A stretch of 64,000 bases of DNA from contig JBFLYC010000004.1 in NCBI GenBank assembly GCA_040756735.1, positions 1 through 64,000 of the forward strand, in the 5' to 3' direction. Every line of letters starts with the position of its first letter. Position 1 is the first letter of the stretch. The notes beneath the pieces are model-generated. The model saw only the letters and a program-made list of their open reading frames with translations, did not search any database and was not told where the DNA came from. The position numbers were made by a program, and so were the translations under genes. This document shows positions 1-9,381 of the stretch, in pieces. The DNA is from JBFLYC01 sp040756735 (GTDB taxonomy: Bacteria > Bacillota > DSM-16504 > Desulfitibacterales > Desulfitibacteraceae).

Positions 1-172
1 AGGCCCTTTAGTAGATAATTTTTTTCTGAAATGTTGTTTTCTGTCTCAAGTAAAGTGATCAGAAAACATGCCCTGTATGGTAATAATTAAATTCAAATTT
101 TTGATTTCTTAGGGTGCGAAAGATAGGATTAAATTTTTCAGGAAAGGACTAATAAAGGCGGAGAGAATTATT

Positions 173-1030
173 ATGTCAATGGATAAGAAAATTCTGGTGG
201 TGGATGACTCGCCGATTTTCAGGGCTTACATGAAGAATTTTTTAAGCAGCAGGTATTCCTTGGAAATTGAGGAGATTACTTCGGCCCGGGAACTGTACCG
301 CTATTTCAGCACCTTTGGGGTAGACAATCTTTTGCTCATTATCCTTGACCTCTATCTTCCCGATGGCAGCGGGCTGGAAGTTCTCCAGAATTACATGGAG
401 GTATCCGGCCGCAAAGAGATACCCTTTATTTTGGTCAGCGCAGGAATTGACAGCAGATCAGCTGCCCTGGCTTTCAAGGCAGGCGCTAAGGATGTTCTGG
501 TCAAACCGGTAAACCTGGAGAAATTGAGGGAAAGGATAGACGTTATTCTTTCGTCAGAATACAGGCTCAAGGAGCGAAGGTCGGTCATGGAGTACTATGA
601 CCAGATCAGGGTTGAAGTCAAGCGAGCCCAGAGGGGGAATTATCCGCTGAGCCTGCTCCTGGCCGGTATTTTTACTGCCGACACCTACCATGCCTTCTAC
701 AAGGAAAGCAGTTACCGTCGGATTATCGACCTGGAAAGCAAGTATCCGGAAAGGCTGCAGGGCATAATGAGAGAAACGGACAACATTGTAAACCTTTCCC
801 CCAGCGAATACTTCCTTGTCCTCCCTTTTACCGACAGCGAAGGGGGCCTTACCGTTAAGGAGAAGCTGGAAAAGGTCTATAACGGCCTCATTCCTGAAGA
901 AGAACGAAAAAAGCTGATCCTGGTAATAGGGTCGGCCACCTTTCCGAAGGACGGCAAAAATCCCGACGAGCTGATCTTAAAATTAGAAACAGACTTCAAA
1001 GAAAAATTTTCTTCCCCAAAAAAGGAATAA
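173..1030 (+). CDS. Response regulator with degenerate GGDEF-like output domain
   Basis: The N-terminal receiver domain (about residues 5-125) has the acidic pair D11-D12, the phospho-acceptor D59 in ILDLYLPDG, S89 and K111 in LVKP. The C-terminal half (about 150-280) has the size and layout of a GGDEF domain, but the signature position reads SPSEYFLVLP, so cyclase activity is unlikely and it may act as a GTP or protein sensor (inference). ATG 173 is preceded by GGCGGAGAG at a suitable distance; ATG 179 is a possible alternative. The gene stands alone upstream of a large c-di-GMP signalling protein, which suggests but does not prove a shared pathway. Confidence 0.85.
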   Translation: MSMDKKILVVDDSPIFRAYMKNFLSSRYSLEIEEITSARELYRYFSTFGVDNLLLIILDLYLPDGSGLEVLQNYMEVSGRKEIPFILVSAGIDSRSAALAFKAGAKDVLVKPVNLEKLRERIDVILSSEYRLKERRSVMEYYDQIRVEVKRAQRGNYPLSLLLAGIFTADTYHAFYKESSYRRIIDLESKYPERLQGIMRETDNIVNLSPSEYFLVLPFTDSEGGLTVKEKLEKVYNGLIPEEERKKLILVIGSATFPKDGKNPDELILKLETDFKEKFSSPKKE

Positions 1031-1278
1031 CGAATCGCTATTCCTTTTGGTTCCCGCTATATCCAGAAATATTTTGTAAGACCGTCTCCCCAAAAAGGAG
1101 TCAGGCTCTTTCTCTAAAAAATGTGAGAAAATAAAGAAAGGGAAAAGTTTTATATATTGGGGTTGTGTTGAATGTCCGTTGCCCCAACAGATTGGCCCTT
1201 TGTGGAAAAGATTGAAGGTATTTTGAAAGCAAAGAGGAAGCATGGATAGTTTAATTAGCATAGAAGGAAGTATTTGCT

Positions 1279-4086
1279 ATGTCACTTAATAAAAAAATAT
1301 TAATTATTACCGGAATTATTTTCCTTTGCCTTGCTCTTTCTCTTTCTACCATACTCCTGTTTATTCAAACCAGGATCACGGTTGAGGAAGAAAAAGCTGA
1401 GGCGAAGTCAGAAATAGAACTTGTATTGCGCCTGCTGCAGTGGGAAATTGACAGGCTTGACGCCCTCGCCATGGACTGGGCCTACTGGGATGACACATAT
1501 GACTTTATGGAAAATAGGGACGTTGACTACGTTAAGAGCAACCTGGTGGATTCCACCTTTGAAGTTTTGCAAATAGATTATATTGTTCTTCTTGATACAT
1601 CCGGGGAGACAGTTTTTGCCGGGGGGTTTGACCCGAAAACGGGGCAGGAAAAGACGGTTCCTCCGAACTTGATAGACTATATTTTCCCAGAGGGCCCTTA
1701 TACCTCCCAGGCTGATGCGGAAAGCGGCATAAGGGGGCTGGCTGCCATTTCCAAAACCCCCGTGCTGGCGGCCGCACGCCCCATCCTGAAAAGTGATGAT
1801 ACGGGGCCGGCCCGGGGCAGCCTGGTGTTTGCCCGCTGTTTGGACGATGCTTTTGTGCGGCACCTGTCTGAACTGGCAGGGTTGCCCCTTGCTTTTGAAC
1901 CGCTTCATAATGCTGACCTTAGCAATTTGCCCCAGGCTGAATTACTATTTCACGGCGAACCTTATTATATAAAGGCGCTATCGGAAGAGGAGCTCATGGG
2001 CAGCGCCCTTCTTCAAGACCTCCATGGAGAAGCTGCTCTGCTGCTTGCCGTCAACGTGCCCAGGGAAATCTATAAGTTCGCCCGGATGGCAAAAAACCTG
2101 ACTGGCGTGGCGATTCTCCTGGCGGGCATCGTTTTTGCCTGCTCCACCTATGTTTTGCTTAAACAAAATATTTTAACGAGGCTGGAGCGGCTTACCCGTG
2201 ACGTGAAGAAGATCGGTTCCGGCCCTGTTTTTTCTGGAAAAGTCGGTGTCTTGCCCGGCGGCGATGAGCTTGCTGTCCTCTCGGCGGAGATAAACAATAT
2301 GCTGAGCACATTAGAGCAAGCGCAGCAACAATTACACAAAAGCGAAGAGCGCTACCGCCTTCTTGTAGAAAATGCCAATGAAGCCATAGTTATACTTCAA
2401 GATAGGAGGTACAAATTTGTTAACCCCAAAGCGGTTGAGATTTTTGGGCGTTTCCAAGAAGAGCTGTTGTCCAGGCCGGTGGCTGATTTTATCCACCCTG
2501 AAGACAGGGATTTTGTTCTTGAGCGCATTAGCAAAAGAGAAAGAAAGGAAGTGCTGCAAGAGAAATATTCTTTTAAGATAGTTGCCGGTGATGGCAGCAT
2601 AAAGTGGGTCGAAGTGAATGCAGTTGTTATAGACTGGGAAGGAAGGCCTGCCTCCTTAAATTTAATTGACGATATCACCGAGCATAAAAAAATGCAGCAG
2701 CAGTTGCAGGAAAGCGAGGAAAAATACCGCTTGATATTTGAAAATTCCCCCCTGGGTATATTCCATTTTGACAAAAAGGGGACTGTGACGGCGTGTAACG
2801 ATAACTTTGTTAAGATTATCGGTTCTTCACGGCAAGCTTTAGTGGGTTTAAACATCCTTGCCCTGCCGGAAAAAAAGGTTGTAGCCGCTGCGCAGGAATG
2901 CTTGCAGGGCAGGTATGGATTTTACGAGGGCTGGTACCATTCCGTCACCGCCAGTAAAGTAACACCTCTACGGGCTCTTTTTGCTCCTTTTAAAACTGAA
3001 GACGGCTTTATTTCTGGCGGGGTATGCATTGTGGAAGACATCACCGAGCGCAAGCAGGCGGAGGAAAAAATCCGTTATATGAGTTTCCACGACAGCCTCA
3101 CGGGGCTTTACAACAGGCGTTTCCTGGAAGAAGAAATGCGAAGGCTTGATACCGCAAGGCAGCTGCCCATCGGCATAATAATGGTTGATTTGAACGGGCT
3201 GAAGCTGGTAAACGACACTTATGGGCACAGTGTGGGCGACGAGCTCTTAAAAACCGCAGCTGAAATATTAAAAAAATCCTGCCGCAGGGAAGATATTGTT
3301 GCCCGCTGGGGCGGCGATGAATTTGTTATACTACTGCCGCAAACGGCAGAAGAAAAAGCCCGGACCATCTGTAAAAGGATAAAAGAAAACGCCGGTAAAG
3401 CTTACATCGAAGATGTACCCGTTTCCTTTGCCCTGGGTGTTGCCGTTAAAGAGAGCGCAGGAAAAAGTCTGGCAGATACCTTAAGAACAGCTGAAGAGGA
3501 TATGTATAAGCAAAAGCTCGCTGAAAGCAGAAGCATAAGGGGTGCGGTGCTAAATGCCCTTTTAAAAGCTCTGGAGGCAAAAAGCTATGAGACAGAAGAG
3601 CATACGCGGCGCATGCAGGAAGTAGCCTTGAAAATGGGCGAGAAATTGGGACTTCCGGATTCCGAAATGAACCGGCTAAAGCTGACAATTACACTGCATG
3701 ACATAGGGAAGATAAACATTTCCGAGGAGATATTAACCAAAAAGGGGCCTTTAACAGCAGAAGAATGGGAGATTATGAAAAAACACCCGGAAACAGGATA
3801 CAGGATTACCCGGGCCACGGAAGAATTTGCCCACGTGGCCGAAGAAATTTTAGCTCACCACGAGCGCTGGGACGGCTCTGGCTATCCGCTGGGATTAAAG
3901 GGTAAAGAGATCCCCCTGCTGGCCCGAATCACGGCTATTGCCGATACTTACGAGGTCATGCAGAGCGGCAGGCCGTATAAAAAAGCCCTATCCCAGAGCG
4001 AAATAGTTGCAGAGTTTAAAAGGTGTGCCGGTACCCAGTTTGATCCGGAGCTGGTAGAAATCTTTTTATCACTTCTGGAGAGATAG
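1279..4086 (+). CDS. Membrane sensor: CHASE4-HAMP-PAS-PAS-GGDEF-HD-GYP
   Basis: A 935-residue membrane signalling protein. TM1 lies at about 7-29, a CHASE4-type extracellular sensor at about 40-240 (MDWAYWDDTY), TM2 at about 270-292, then HAMP, two PAS domains (about 355-470 and 475-595), GGDEF (about 605-760) and HD-GYP (about 765-935). The cyclase site WGGDEF is intact and RRED, five residues before it, fits the inhibitory I-site. The phosphodiesterase motifs HDIGK and HHERWDGSGYP are intact. The protein could therefore both make and degrade c-di-GMP. The start follows GAAGGAAG. A close relative of its C-terminal half is encoded at 47536. Confidence 0.9.
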   Translation: MSLNKKILIITGIIFLCLALSLSTILLFIQTRITVEEEKAEAKSEIELVLRLLQWEIDRLDALAMDWAYWDDTYDFMENRDVDYVKSNLVDSTFEVLQIDYIVLLDTSGETVFAGGFDPKTGQEKTVPPNLIDYIFPEGPYTSQADAESGIRGLAAISKTPVLAAARPILKSDDTGPARGSLVFARCLDDAFVRHLSELAGLPLAFEPLHNADLSNLPQAELLFHGEPYYIKALSEEELMGSALLQDLHGEAALLLAVNVPREIYKFARMAKNLTGVAILLAGIVFACSTYVLLKQNILTRLERLTRDVKKIGSGPVFSGKVGVLPGGDELAVLSAEINNMLSTLEQAQQQLHKSEERYRLLVENANEAIVILQDRRYKFVNPKAVEIFGRFQEELLSRPVADFIHPEDRDFVLERISKRERKEVLQEKYSFKIVAGDGSIKWVEVNAVVIDWEGRPASLNLIDDITEHKKMQQQLQESEEKYRLIFENSPLGIFHFDKKGTVTACNDNFVKIIGSSRQALVGLNILALPEKKVVAAAQECLQGRYGFYEGWYHSVTASKVTPLRALFAPFKTEDGFISGGVCIVEDITERKQAEEKIRYMSFHDSLTGLYNRRFLEEEMRRLDTARQLPIGIIMVDLNGLKLVNDTYGHSVGDELLKTAAEILKKSCRREDIVARWGGDEFVILLPQTAEEKARTICKRIKENAGKAYIEDVPVSFALGVAVKESAGKSLADTLRTAEEDMYKQKLAESRSIRGAVLNALLKALEAKSYETEEHTRRMQEVALKMGEKLGLPDSEMNRLKLTITLHDIGKINISEEILTKKGPLTAEEWEIMKKHPETGYRITRATEEFAHVAEEILAHHERWDGSGYPLGLKGKEIPLLARITAIADTYEVMQSGRPYKKALSQSEIVAEFKRCAGTQFDPELVEIFLSLLER

Positions 4087-4190
4087 ATCCTGAAATACTC
4101 ATCCCCATCCATACCGAGGATCCCGAGGCCTTCTGTGGCTTTCTGGATGAAGTGAGGATCGTCCGGAAAGGCGAAGAGGTAGCTCTGTAA
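4086..4190 (+). pseudogene. C-terminal remnant of a beta-CASP metallo-beta-lactamase/RNase J-like protein
   Basis: A 34-codon open stretch ending in TAA contains DPEILIPIHTEDPEAF, which resembles the C-terminal segment of beta-CASP metallo-beta-lactamase nucleases. There is no start codon or upstream catalytic region; the frame is directly abutted by the stop of the preceding gene. It looks like the tail of a gene whose body was deleted. Assignment rests on one short motif. Confidence 0.4.
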
Positions 4191-4229
4191 TCTTTTGCGT
4201 AAAAGAGACGGTGGAGAGAGCATGACGGG

Positions 4230-4403
4230 GTGAAAAGATATTACACGGTGCAGGAGGCAGCCCCTCTTTTAAAGCTTTCCGAAAAAGAGATCTACGGGTT
4301 TTTGTCCAGGGGTGAGTTAAAGGGCTTTAAGAGAGCTCGGCGCTGGCTGCTTTCCCGCCGGGAAATTCAGAAGCGCCTGCGCAAAGAAAGGGAAAGTTTT
4401 TAA
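4230..4403 (+). CDS. Small excisionase/MerR-type helix-turn-helix protein
   Basis: A 57-codon frame starts at GTG 4230 after GGAGAGAG. The product begins VKRYYTVQEAAPLLKLSEK and continues with SRGELKGFKRARRW, the layout of excisionase-family (MerR-like winged HTH) DNA-binding proteins: an opening strand, the helix-turn-helix, then a basic wing. An ATG at 4222 is in another frame and stops after three codons, so GTG is the best start. The neighbours are gene remnants, so it may be left over from a mobile element, but no integrase is nearby. Confidence 0.6.
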   Translation: MKRYYTVQEAAPLLKLSEKEIYGFLSRGELKGFKRARRWLLSRREIQKRLRKERESF

Positions 4404-5003
4404 GCAAGCACAATAAAAGCTCTTTAAACCCGGCCTTTTTGCGGTGTGGCCCGCTACACGAGATCCATAAAGTGGTTTGAAAAAAATTACAAAAAGTTCC
4501 CTGACGAATTCGGTTGGTGGGAGAAGGCAGTGGAAGAATATCTGTAAAAAGCGTAGCTTAATGCAGCGCTGTGCTTTTGTGAACTGATATCTACCTATTT
4601 TTTTAACTCCTGCAACCTCTGCGCTTTACCAGCTGTTTGCCCGCTGTTAAAAATAAAGCCACCTGCCGTTGACTCAACGGAGGGCGGCTGTAGAGCTTAA
4701 TGCTCGAGTGCGCGGCGGGACTTGCGCCTCCTGTGACCCGCTCTTTCTCACGAGTTTGGCGGCAGGTGGTAGTTAACCTGTTCGACATGCAGGGCCCGAT
4801 TCCTTCTGAACACATAAAAATTTTCATGTCGAAAATCTGCAAAAGAAAGGAGGCCTTCGAAAAGCCGCCTTTAAAAAAGATATATATTTAAAGAGGGGGT
4901 TAACACACTTCCACTATAGAACTTCGGCTTTACAGAAGTGTTACAGCAAATTTATTTTTCAGTTACAATTGTTTTGGAGCATACAGGTTAGCAAATTATA
5001 AAG
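4404..5003. other. 600-bp stretch without a confident gene
   Basis: A 33-codon frame from GTG 4446 to TAA 4547 (ending FGWWEKAVEEYL) could be another gene tail but has no ribosome binding site. The longer frames around 4603-4891 on both strands have no recognisable domains. Near 4906-4941 ACACTTC and GAAGTGT form a spaced inverted repeat upstream of the next gene and could be an operator or a hairpin. Nothing else is evident. Confidence 0.4.
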
Positions 5004-5267
5004 ATGATGGAAATGAACTGGCTGGATGTTGTCCTGGTGTTTGTTTTTACCCTGATTTTTTACAGCGGTCTCAGAGACATGCTGCTGCTTCAAACAGCGA
5101 AATTATTGGGCTTTCTAACGGCTTTTTACCTCTCTTTTTTGGGTCTTGAGTTCGTTGATAGTTTATTTCAAGAACATCTAAACATACAGGAATTTTTATC
5201 CGTGCTGGCCGATTTTGGGCCCGCCTCCCTGCCTACTCTAGCTAGGTGGAAAGCTGCGCCTTGTTGA
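5004..5267 (+). CDS. CvpA-like membrane protein, probably truncated
   Basis: The 87-residue product starts MMEMNWLDVVLVFVF and has two hydrophobic segments (about 8-26 and 34-52), like the N-terminus of CvpA/colicin V production family membrane proteins, which are normally 160-200 residues. The sequence after about residue 70 (PTLARWKAAPC) no longer looks membrane-like, so the C-terminus is probably lost through a frameshift or deletion. No strong ribosome binding site is visible. It may be non-functional. Confidence 0.45.
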   Translation: MMEMNWLDVVLVFVFTLIFYSGLRDMLLLQTAKLLGFLTAFYLSFLGLEFVDSLFQEHLNIQEFLSVLADFGPASLPTLARWKAAPC

Positions 5268-5356
5268 GGTAGAAGAAGAAAGAAGTTTGGGGAGCAGAAA
5301 AAAAGAGCCGATCATTTTCTGTTTTTGTCTCATTTTTGAAAAGCCAGGAGGCAATC

Positions 5357-6076
5357 ATGGTGAGAGCGCTTCTTCCTTTATTCTCCTGTCTCTTTTTGGG
5401 AATAGCCCTACTTTTTCCCACCTGCACATTTCCTGCCGGAAATCTACAGGATTTAGGCAACGACCGGCTAGAAAAGATAAAGCTGCCTCCCTCTGCCCTG
5501 GAAAGCGACTATTCCCTGGAAAAGGCCATCTTTGAACGGATATCCCGGCGCAGCTTTAGCGAAAGACCTCTTGCGCTGGAGCAAGTGGCGCAGCTGCTCT
5601 GGGCCGCCCAGGGGACAGGCGTTGACGGTGTAACCGGGGCATCGAGAACAGCACCTTCGGCAGGGGCAACCTATCCCATCGAGATCTACGTGGTAGCAGG
5701 CGGGGTAGATGGGCTTGAACCGGGGGTTTATCGTTACGACTATGTTGATCACAGCATTGTAAAAGTAACCCCGGGGGACCGCAGGGAAAAGCTGGCTGCT
5801 GCGGCCTTGAACCAGCATTTTGTGGTCAGCGCTCCAGCCAGCATTGTCCTGGCGGCCGATTACGGTAGAACCACGTCGCGCTACGGAGAGCGCGGCATCC
5901 GCTACGTTCATATGGAGGTAGGGCATATTGCCCAAAACATTTACCTGCAGTGCGGGTCCCTGAACCTTGGCGCGGTAGCGGTGGGGGCTTTCCATGACGA
6001 AAGGGTAAAGTTGCTGCTGGAGATAGAAGAGGAGCCGCTGATGATCATTCCCGTGGGAGAAATTTCTTCCAGGTAG
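5357..6076 (+). CDS. SagB-type nitroreductase family protein with N-terminal export signal
   Basis: Start ATG 5357 follows AGGAGG with a 5-base spacer; an in-frame frame opening at 5336 lacks this. The 239-residue product has an N-terminal hydrophobic segment (about 4-20) like a signal peptide, then the SagB/nitroreductase fold: SRRSFSERPLALEQVAQLLW, ASRTAPSAGATYPIEIYVV, and YVHMEVGHIAQNIYLQ near the C-terminus. Stand-alone SagB-type proteins bind FMN and are found outside thiazole-peptide clusters; no cyclodehydratase or precursor peptide is visible here, so the substrate is unknown. It lies just upstream of IS debris. Confidence 0.85.
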   Translation: MVRALLPLFSCLFLGIALLFPTCTFPAGNLQDLGNDRLEKIKLPPSALESDYSLEKAIFERISRRSFSERPLALEQVAQLLWAAQGTGVDGVTGASRTAPSAGATYPIEIYVVAGGVDGLEPGVYRYDYVDHSIVKVTPGDRREKLAAAALNQHFVVSAPASIVLAADYGRTTSRYGERGIRYVHMEVGHIAQNIYLQCGSLNLGAVAVGAFHDERVKLLLEIEEEPLMIIPVGEISSR

Positions 6077-6085
6077 CGGGGGACT

Positions 6086-6685
6086 GGTCCGCCCTTGGTC
6101 GGCTTAATGCTGAGCCGTACCAAGCTGAAGCAGCAACTAAACCGGCTGTCGCTGCCTGACCGTGTAGCACCCCATATTTCAAATGGCGATGTAGCCGTAT
6201 CTGTCAATCGGCCTGTTATGTCAGGGTAAAAGTGATTTTGACCACATCGAACCGTTTCGTCAGGATCTCTTTTTGGCCAGTCGCTGATGCTTAGAGCAGT
6301 ACCCTTTAGCCCCACATTGCGCCAGCGGCTGGATATGGGCGGCAAAACCGGCTGGGCAAAGGTAATTATGGACGAATCGGCAAACCTGTTGGGCGTCCTG
6401 CAAGCCGAGGTAACTCCGTGTTTGCGTGACCTGGCGCCTTTGGATATTGACGTTGCCCCCTTTGACAATTCCGGTACCAAAAAGGAAGGAGTCAGCCGCT
6501 CATACAAAACCCGGGAGCAGCGGCGTATAATACCTTGCGCTTCATCGGCCGGGAGAGCACAAAAGTCCACGACTCTCCCCTGCGGTAAAATTATTTTGGC
6601 CACCCTGACCTTTAAGCCTGTTATCGCTGTTCAGAAAGAACGAAAATGCCTCAAAAAAAGCCTTCTGCGTTGTAAGCATTTTTAA
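6086..6685 (+). pseudogene. IS1380-family transposase remnant
   Basis: Segments in shifted frames match IS1380-type DDE transposases: GPPLVGLMLSRTKLKQQ and APHISNGDVAVSV (6086-6228, ended by TAA), then PTLRQRLDM and VAPFDNSGTKKEGVSRSY (6287-6520). The N-terminal targeting part and the first acidic residue region (the D in FDNSGTKKEG) are present, but the remainder of the catalytic core is gone. Several frameshifts make it inactive. Terminal inverted repeats were not found. Confidence 0.75.
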
Positions 6686-6689
6686 AACA

Positions 6690-7060
6690 ACAAGGAGAGG
6701 ATTTCCCTTATGGCTATTATACCATGTATATTATTAAGATAAAGTTGATTTTAGGCAGTAGAGGTAGTTGGGAGGGGGTGTGGGGGGAGGGTTGTGGATA
6801 AACTGAACTTGTAGATAACTTGGGGCGTGGTAGGAGTTGCCTTCGAAGAAGCGAATTATCTTGGTACCCGGTAGGGACGTACGTGGCTTGATTATACCCT
6901 GGGTAGCAGCCCATCAGTTGTGATCGCCAGCGTTCCCGCCTGTGGCTGAGCTCCGATTGAGAACATCGGTGGCAGCCTGCCTCCCCAAGGAAAAAGGCCT
7001 GAGCTGGCCCCTCATAAAGCGCATGGGTGGAGTGGCTACAGGAAGGAGGACGACCCTGCC
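6690..7060. other. Non-coding leader upstream of an IS110-type transposase
   Basis: The 370 bases have no convincing reading frame. The right part (about 6900-7060) is GC-rich and immediately precedes an IS110-family transposase gene. In the IS110 group this end of the element carries the transcribed bridge RNA that pairs with donor and target DNA (established for IS110 elements). No structure was computed here, so this is a location-based suggestion. The left part contains purine-rich G tracts (around 6765-6795) of unknown role. Confidence 0.35.
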
Positions 7061-7613
7061 GTGGAATTACCGGAGGTGTTGACTATGATCATGTGGACGG
7101 TAGGCGTGGATCTAGGGAAGAAGGCGACCCACCGAGCGGTAGTGCTGGATGAAAACTGCCGGAAGGTGGACAAGGAGTGGATATTCACCACTTCGGCGGA
7201 AGAGCTCGACCGCTTGTTGGCTGAGTTGGCCACCCTGGCCCCGGCAGGCACCGTGTTTCGGTTCGTGATGGAGCCGACGCCCGCCTGGCAGACCGTAGGG
7301 CTTATCTGCACAAGAAAGGCCATACGGTGTATTTGGCCACGCCGGCCCAGGTGCACGACATGCGCAGGCTGATTCATCGCCATCAGAAGACGGATCGCCT
7401 GGATGCTCTGGCTCTGGCCAAGCTGCCCTATGTAGACCCCGACCATGTCCATCAAGCCATCCTGCCGCCGGACAGCGACTGGCAAGCTTTAAAGCGTGGG
7501 GTAAAACGGGAGCACAAGCTGGCCGACCGGATCGGCCAAACCCGCCAGGCCTTGGAGGAACTAGCGGAGGAGATATTGCCCGGGCTAAGCAAGTTATTCC
7601 CCGAAGCGAGCCG
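7061..7613 (+). pseudogene. IS110-family transposase, frameshifted and 3'-truncated
   Basis: The N-terminal RuvC-like DEDD domain is clear (VGVDLGKKATHRAVV), followed after a one-base loss near 7297 by AYLHKKGHTVYLATP, HQKTDRLDALALA and KREHKLADRIGQTRQ. Possible starts are GTG 7061 (after GGAAGGAGGA) and ATG 7085 (after GGAGGTG). The frame continues to LPGLSKLFPEAS and then switches abruptly at about 7613 to IS66 sequence, so the C-terminal domain with the catalytic serine is absent. The copy is inactive. Confidence 0.85.
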
Positions 7614-8463
7614 AACCCAAAACCACTGGCACGTAGACGAAACACGTTGGCTCGTATTTGCGGAGACGCAGGGTAAAACCGGTTAACGCTGGTGGTTATG
7701 GACTTTTGTCTCCAAACAAGTAACGGTATTTGTGGTAGATCCCTCCCTTTTCAGTAAAGTTCCTCTCACGCACTTTGCCGATAAAGCGGAAGGCACAATT
7801 AATGTCGATCGTTACAGTGCATACCATGCCTTGGCGGGACGAATTGAGCGCCAGCTTTGCTGATATCATGTGCGGCGGGATTTTCTCCATACTAAAGAGG
7901 GTAGCCCGCAGCTCTCTGCCTGGGCCAATGATTGGATTAATGACATTCATGTGCTGGATCAACTCAATAATGATCGGGTAGCCTGTAGACACAACGAGAC
8001 TCTTTTTACCAAAAAGCAAGCTGAATTGGAGAGTCACATCAGTGAGATGGCTGCCAAGCGGGATAGCCAACTGGAAAGCATCGGCGAAAAACCATTGCAG
8101 CTTAAGATCCTGCGTAGCTTAAAGCGTAATTGGGAGCCGCTTACGACCTTTCTTCGCCATCCGGACATACCCATTCACAATAATGTGGCTGAACGGGCTC
8201 TGCGCTCGCCGGCGGTGGGACGTAAGAATTACTATGGAAACCACGCCGTCTGGAGTGGAGACTTTGCAGCAATCAGTATGTCGATTCTGCAAACGGCTGC
8301 CCAGCATAAGCTGAACGTCCAGGCATACCTCCGCTATTACCTGGATGCTTGCGCCCGCTTAGGCAAAATCCCGGATAACCGTGACTGGTTAGCGAAATTT
8401 CTGCCTTGGAATATTCAAGAGGCAGACCGGGCGGCCCTCCGACAAGGAGGGCGAAGCCGATGA
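7614..8463 (+). pseudogene. IS66-family transposase, 5'-truncated and frameshifted
   Basis: The sequence begins inside an IS66 transposase at NHWHVDETRWLVFAE, which carries the first catalytic Asp. It continues after a stop at 7684 in shifted frames (RWWLWTF; KRDFLHTK-like segment MRRDFLHTKEG) and ends with the hallmark C-terminus IHNNVAERALRSPAVGRKNY and FLPWN. The 8 kb half (7870-8463) is one open frame. The zinc-finger N-terminus is missing because of the junction with IS110 at about 7613. The TGA stop overlaps the ATG of the next gene, so the two were translationally coupled. Confidence 0.85.
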
Positions 8464-9337
8464 CGCTGCCACTTAGCATATGCGGACGTACCTTTACGGC
8501 AGAGGATTTGGCGGCAATTCGAAATATCATCCGCAAGGACAATATCAACCGGACAGAAATTTCCCGTGAGGTCTGTCGTAGGCTTAATTGGCTAAAGCCA
8601 GACGGAGAACTCAAAGATATGAGTTGTCGTGTGGCATTATTGCGTCTGCATCGTTCAGGGATGATCGAACTGCCCCCGCCGCGCAGCAAAAATGGCAAAG
8701 GCGGGTGTCGTATCAAGTGTACGACTGCCGGTAATGCAGGCCACCCTATTACGGGGGACTTGTCGGGATTAGGAAATGTTCAACTGATACGGGTTACAGG
8801 GCGTATGCAGTCCCGTTTTTGGAATGAACTTATCCAGCGTTACCACTATCTTGGCTACACTCCTTTACCTGGAGCACAAATTCGTTACTTAATCTACTCC
8901 GAATTCGGCATGTTGCTTGGAGCGATTGGTTTTTCGGCAGCAGCCTGGGCCCTGCGCCCACGTGACGAGTTCATCGGTTGGAATAAAGAGCAGAGAATAA
9001 ACCGCTTGCGCTTAGTAACTAATAATTCAAAAGGTTTTTGATCTTACCATGGGTTCAGGTTAAAAACCTCGCATCGAAAGTACTGGCCCTCTGTGCTAAG
9101 CAATTGCCGAAAGACTGGAAAAGTATCTACGGATATGCGCCGGTAATGTTGGAAACATTCGTGGAAAAAGAGCGTTTTCAAGGTACTTGTTACAAAGCGG
9201 CCAATTGATATCATGTAGGCCAGACTCAAGGCCGAGGCAAGCTTGACCGAAAATATTAACGCAAACTACCCGTCAAGGACATTTATCTTTATCCTCTCAG
9301 TAAGAGTTTCCGAGAAATCCTAACCAATATGGACTAA
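8460..9337 (+). pseudogene. DUF4338 (DruA-like) gene, frameshifted
   Basis: ATG 8460 overlaps the IS66 stop (ATGA) and follows AAGGAGG. The product matches DUF4338: GRTFTAEDLAAIRNIIR, YHYLGYTPLPGAQIRYLIYS, LRPRDEFIGW, LRLVTNNS. One extra base in the A/G run near 9027 shifts the frame; the homologous continuation (LPWVQVKNLASKVL, LETFVEKERFQGTCYKAANW region) is readable to 9337 but has in-frame TGA near 9206 and TAA near 9254. DUF4338 is the DruA protein of Druantia defence, yet no other Druantia genes are present, so here it looks like an IS passenger (inference). Confidence 0.8.
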
Positions 9338-9381
9338 TTTTTGCTACTTTTATTGGGTACATTTTGCTCCTGAATGGTTCA

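Noticed and set aside
4603..4891. Opposing 79- and 63-codon frames
   Set aside because: No recognisable motif, no ribosome binding site, mutually overlapping antisense; treated as non-coding.
5468..6603. Minus-strand frames opposite the nitroreductase and IS1380 remnant
   Set aside because: Shadow frames; the plus-strand products have clear family motifs.
8460..9337. Druantia anti-phage system
   Set aside because: Only a broken DruA-like gene is present; no DruB-DruE genes, and the gene is coupled to a transposase.
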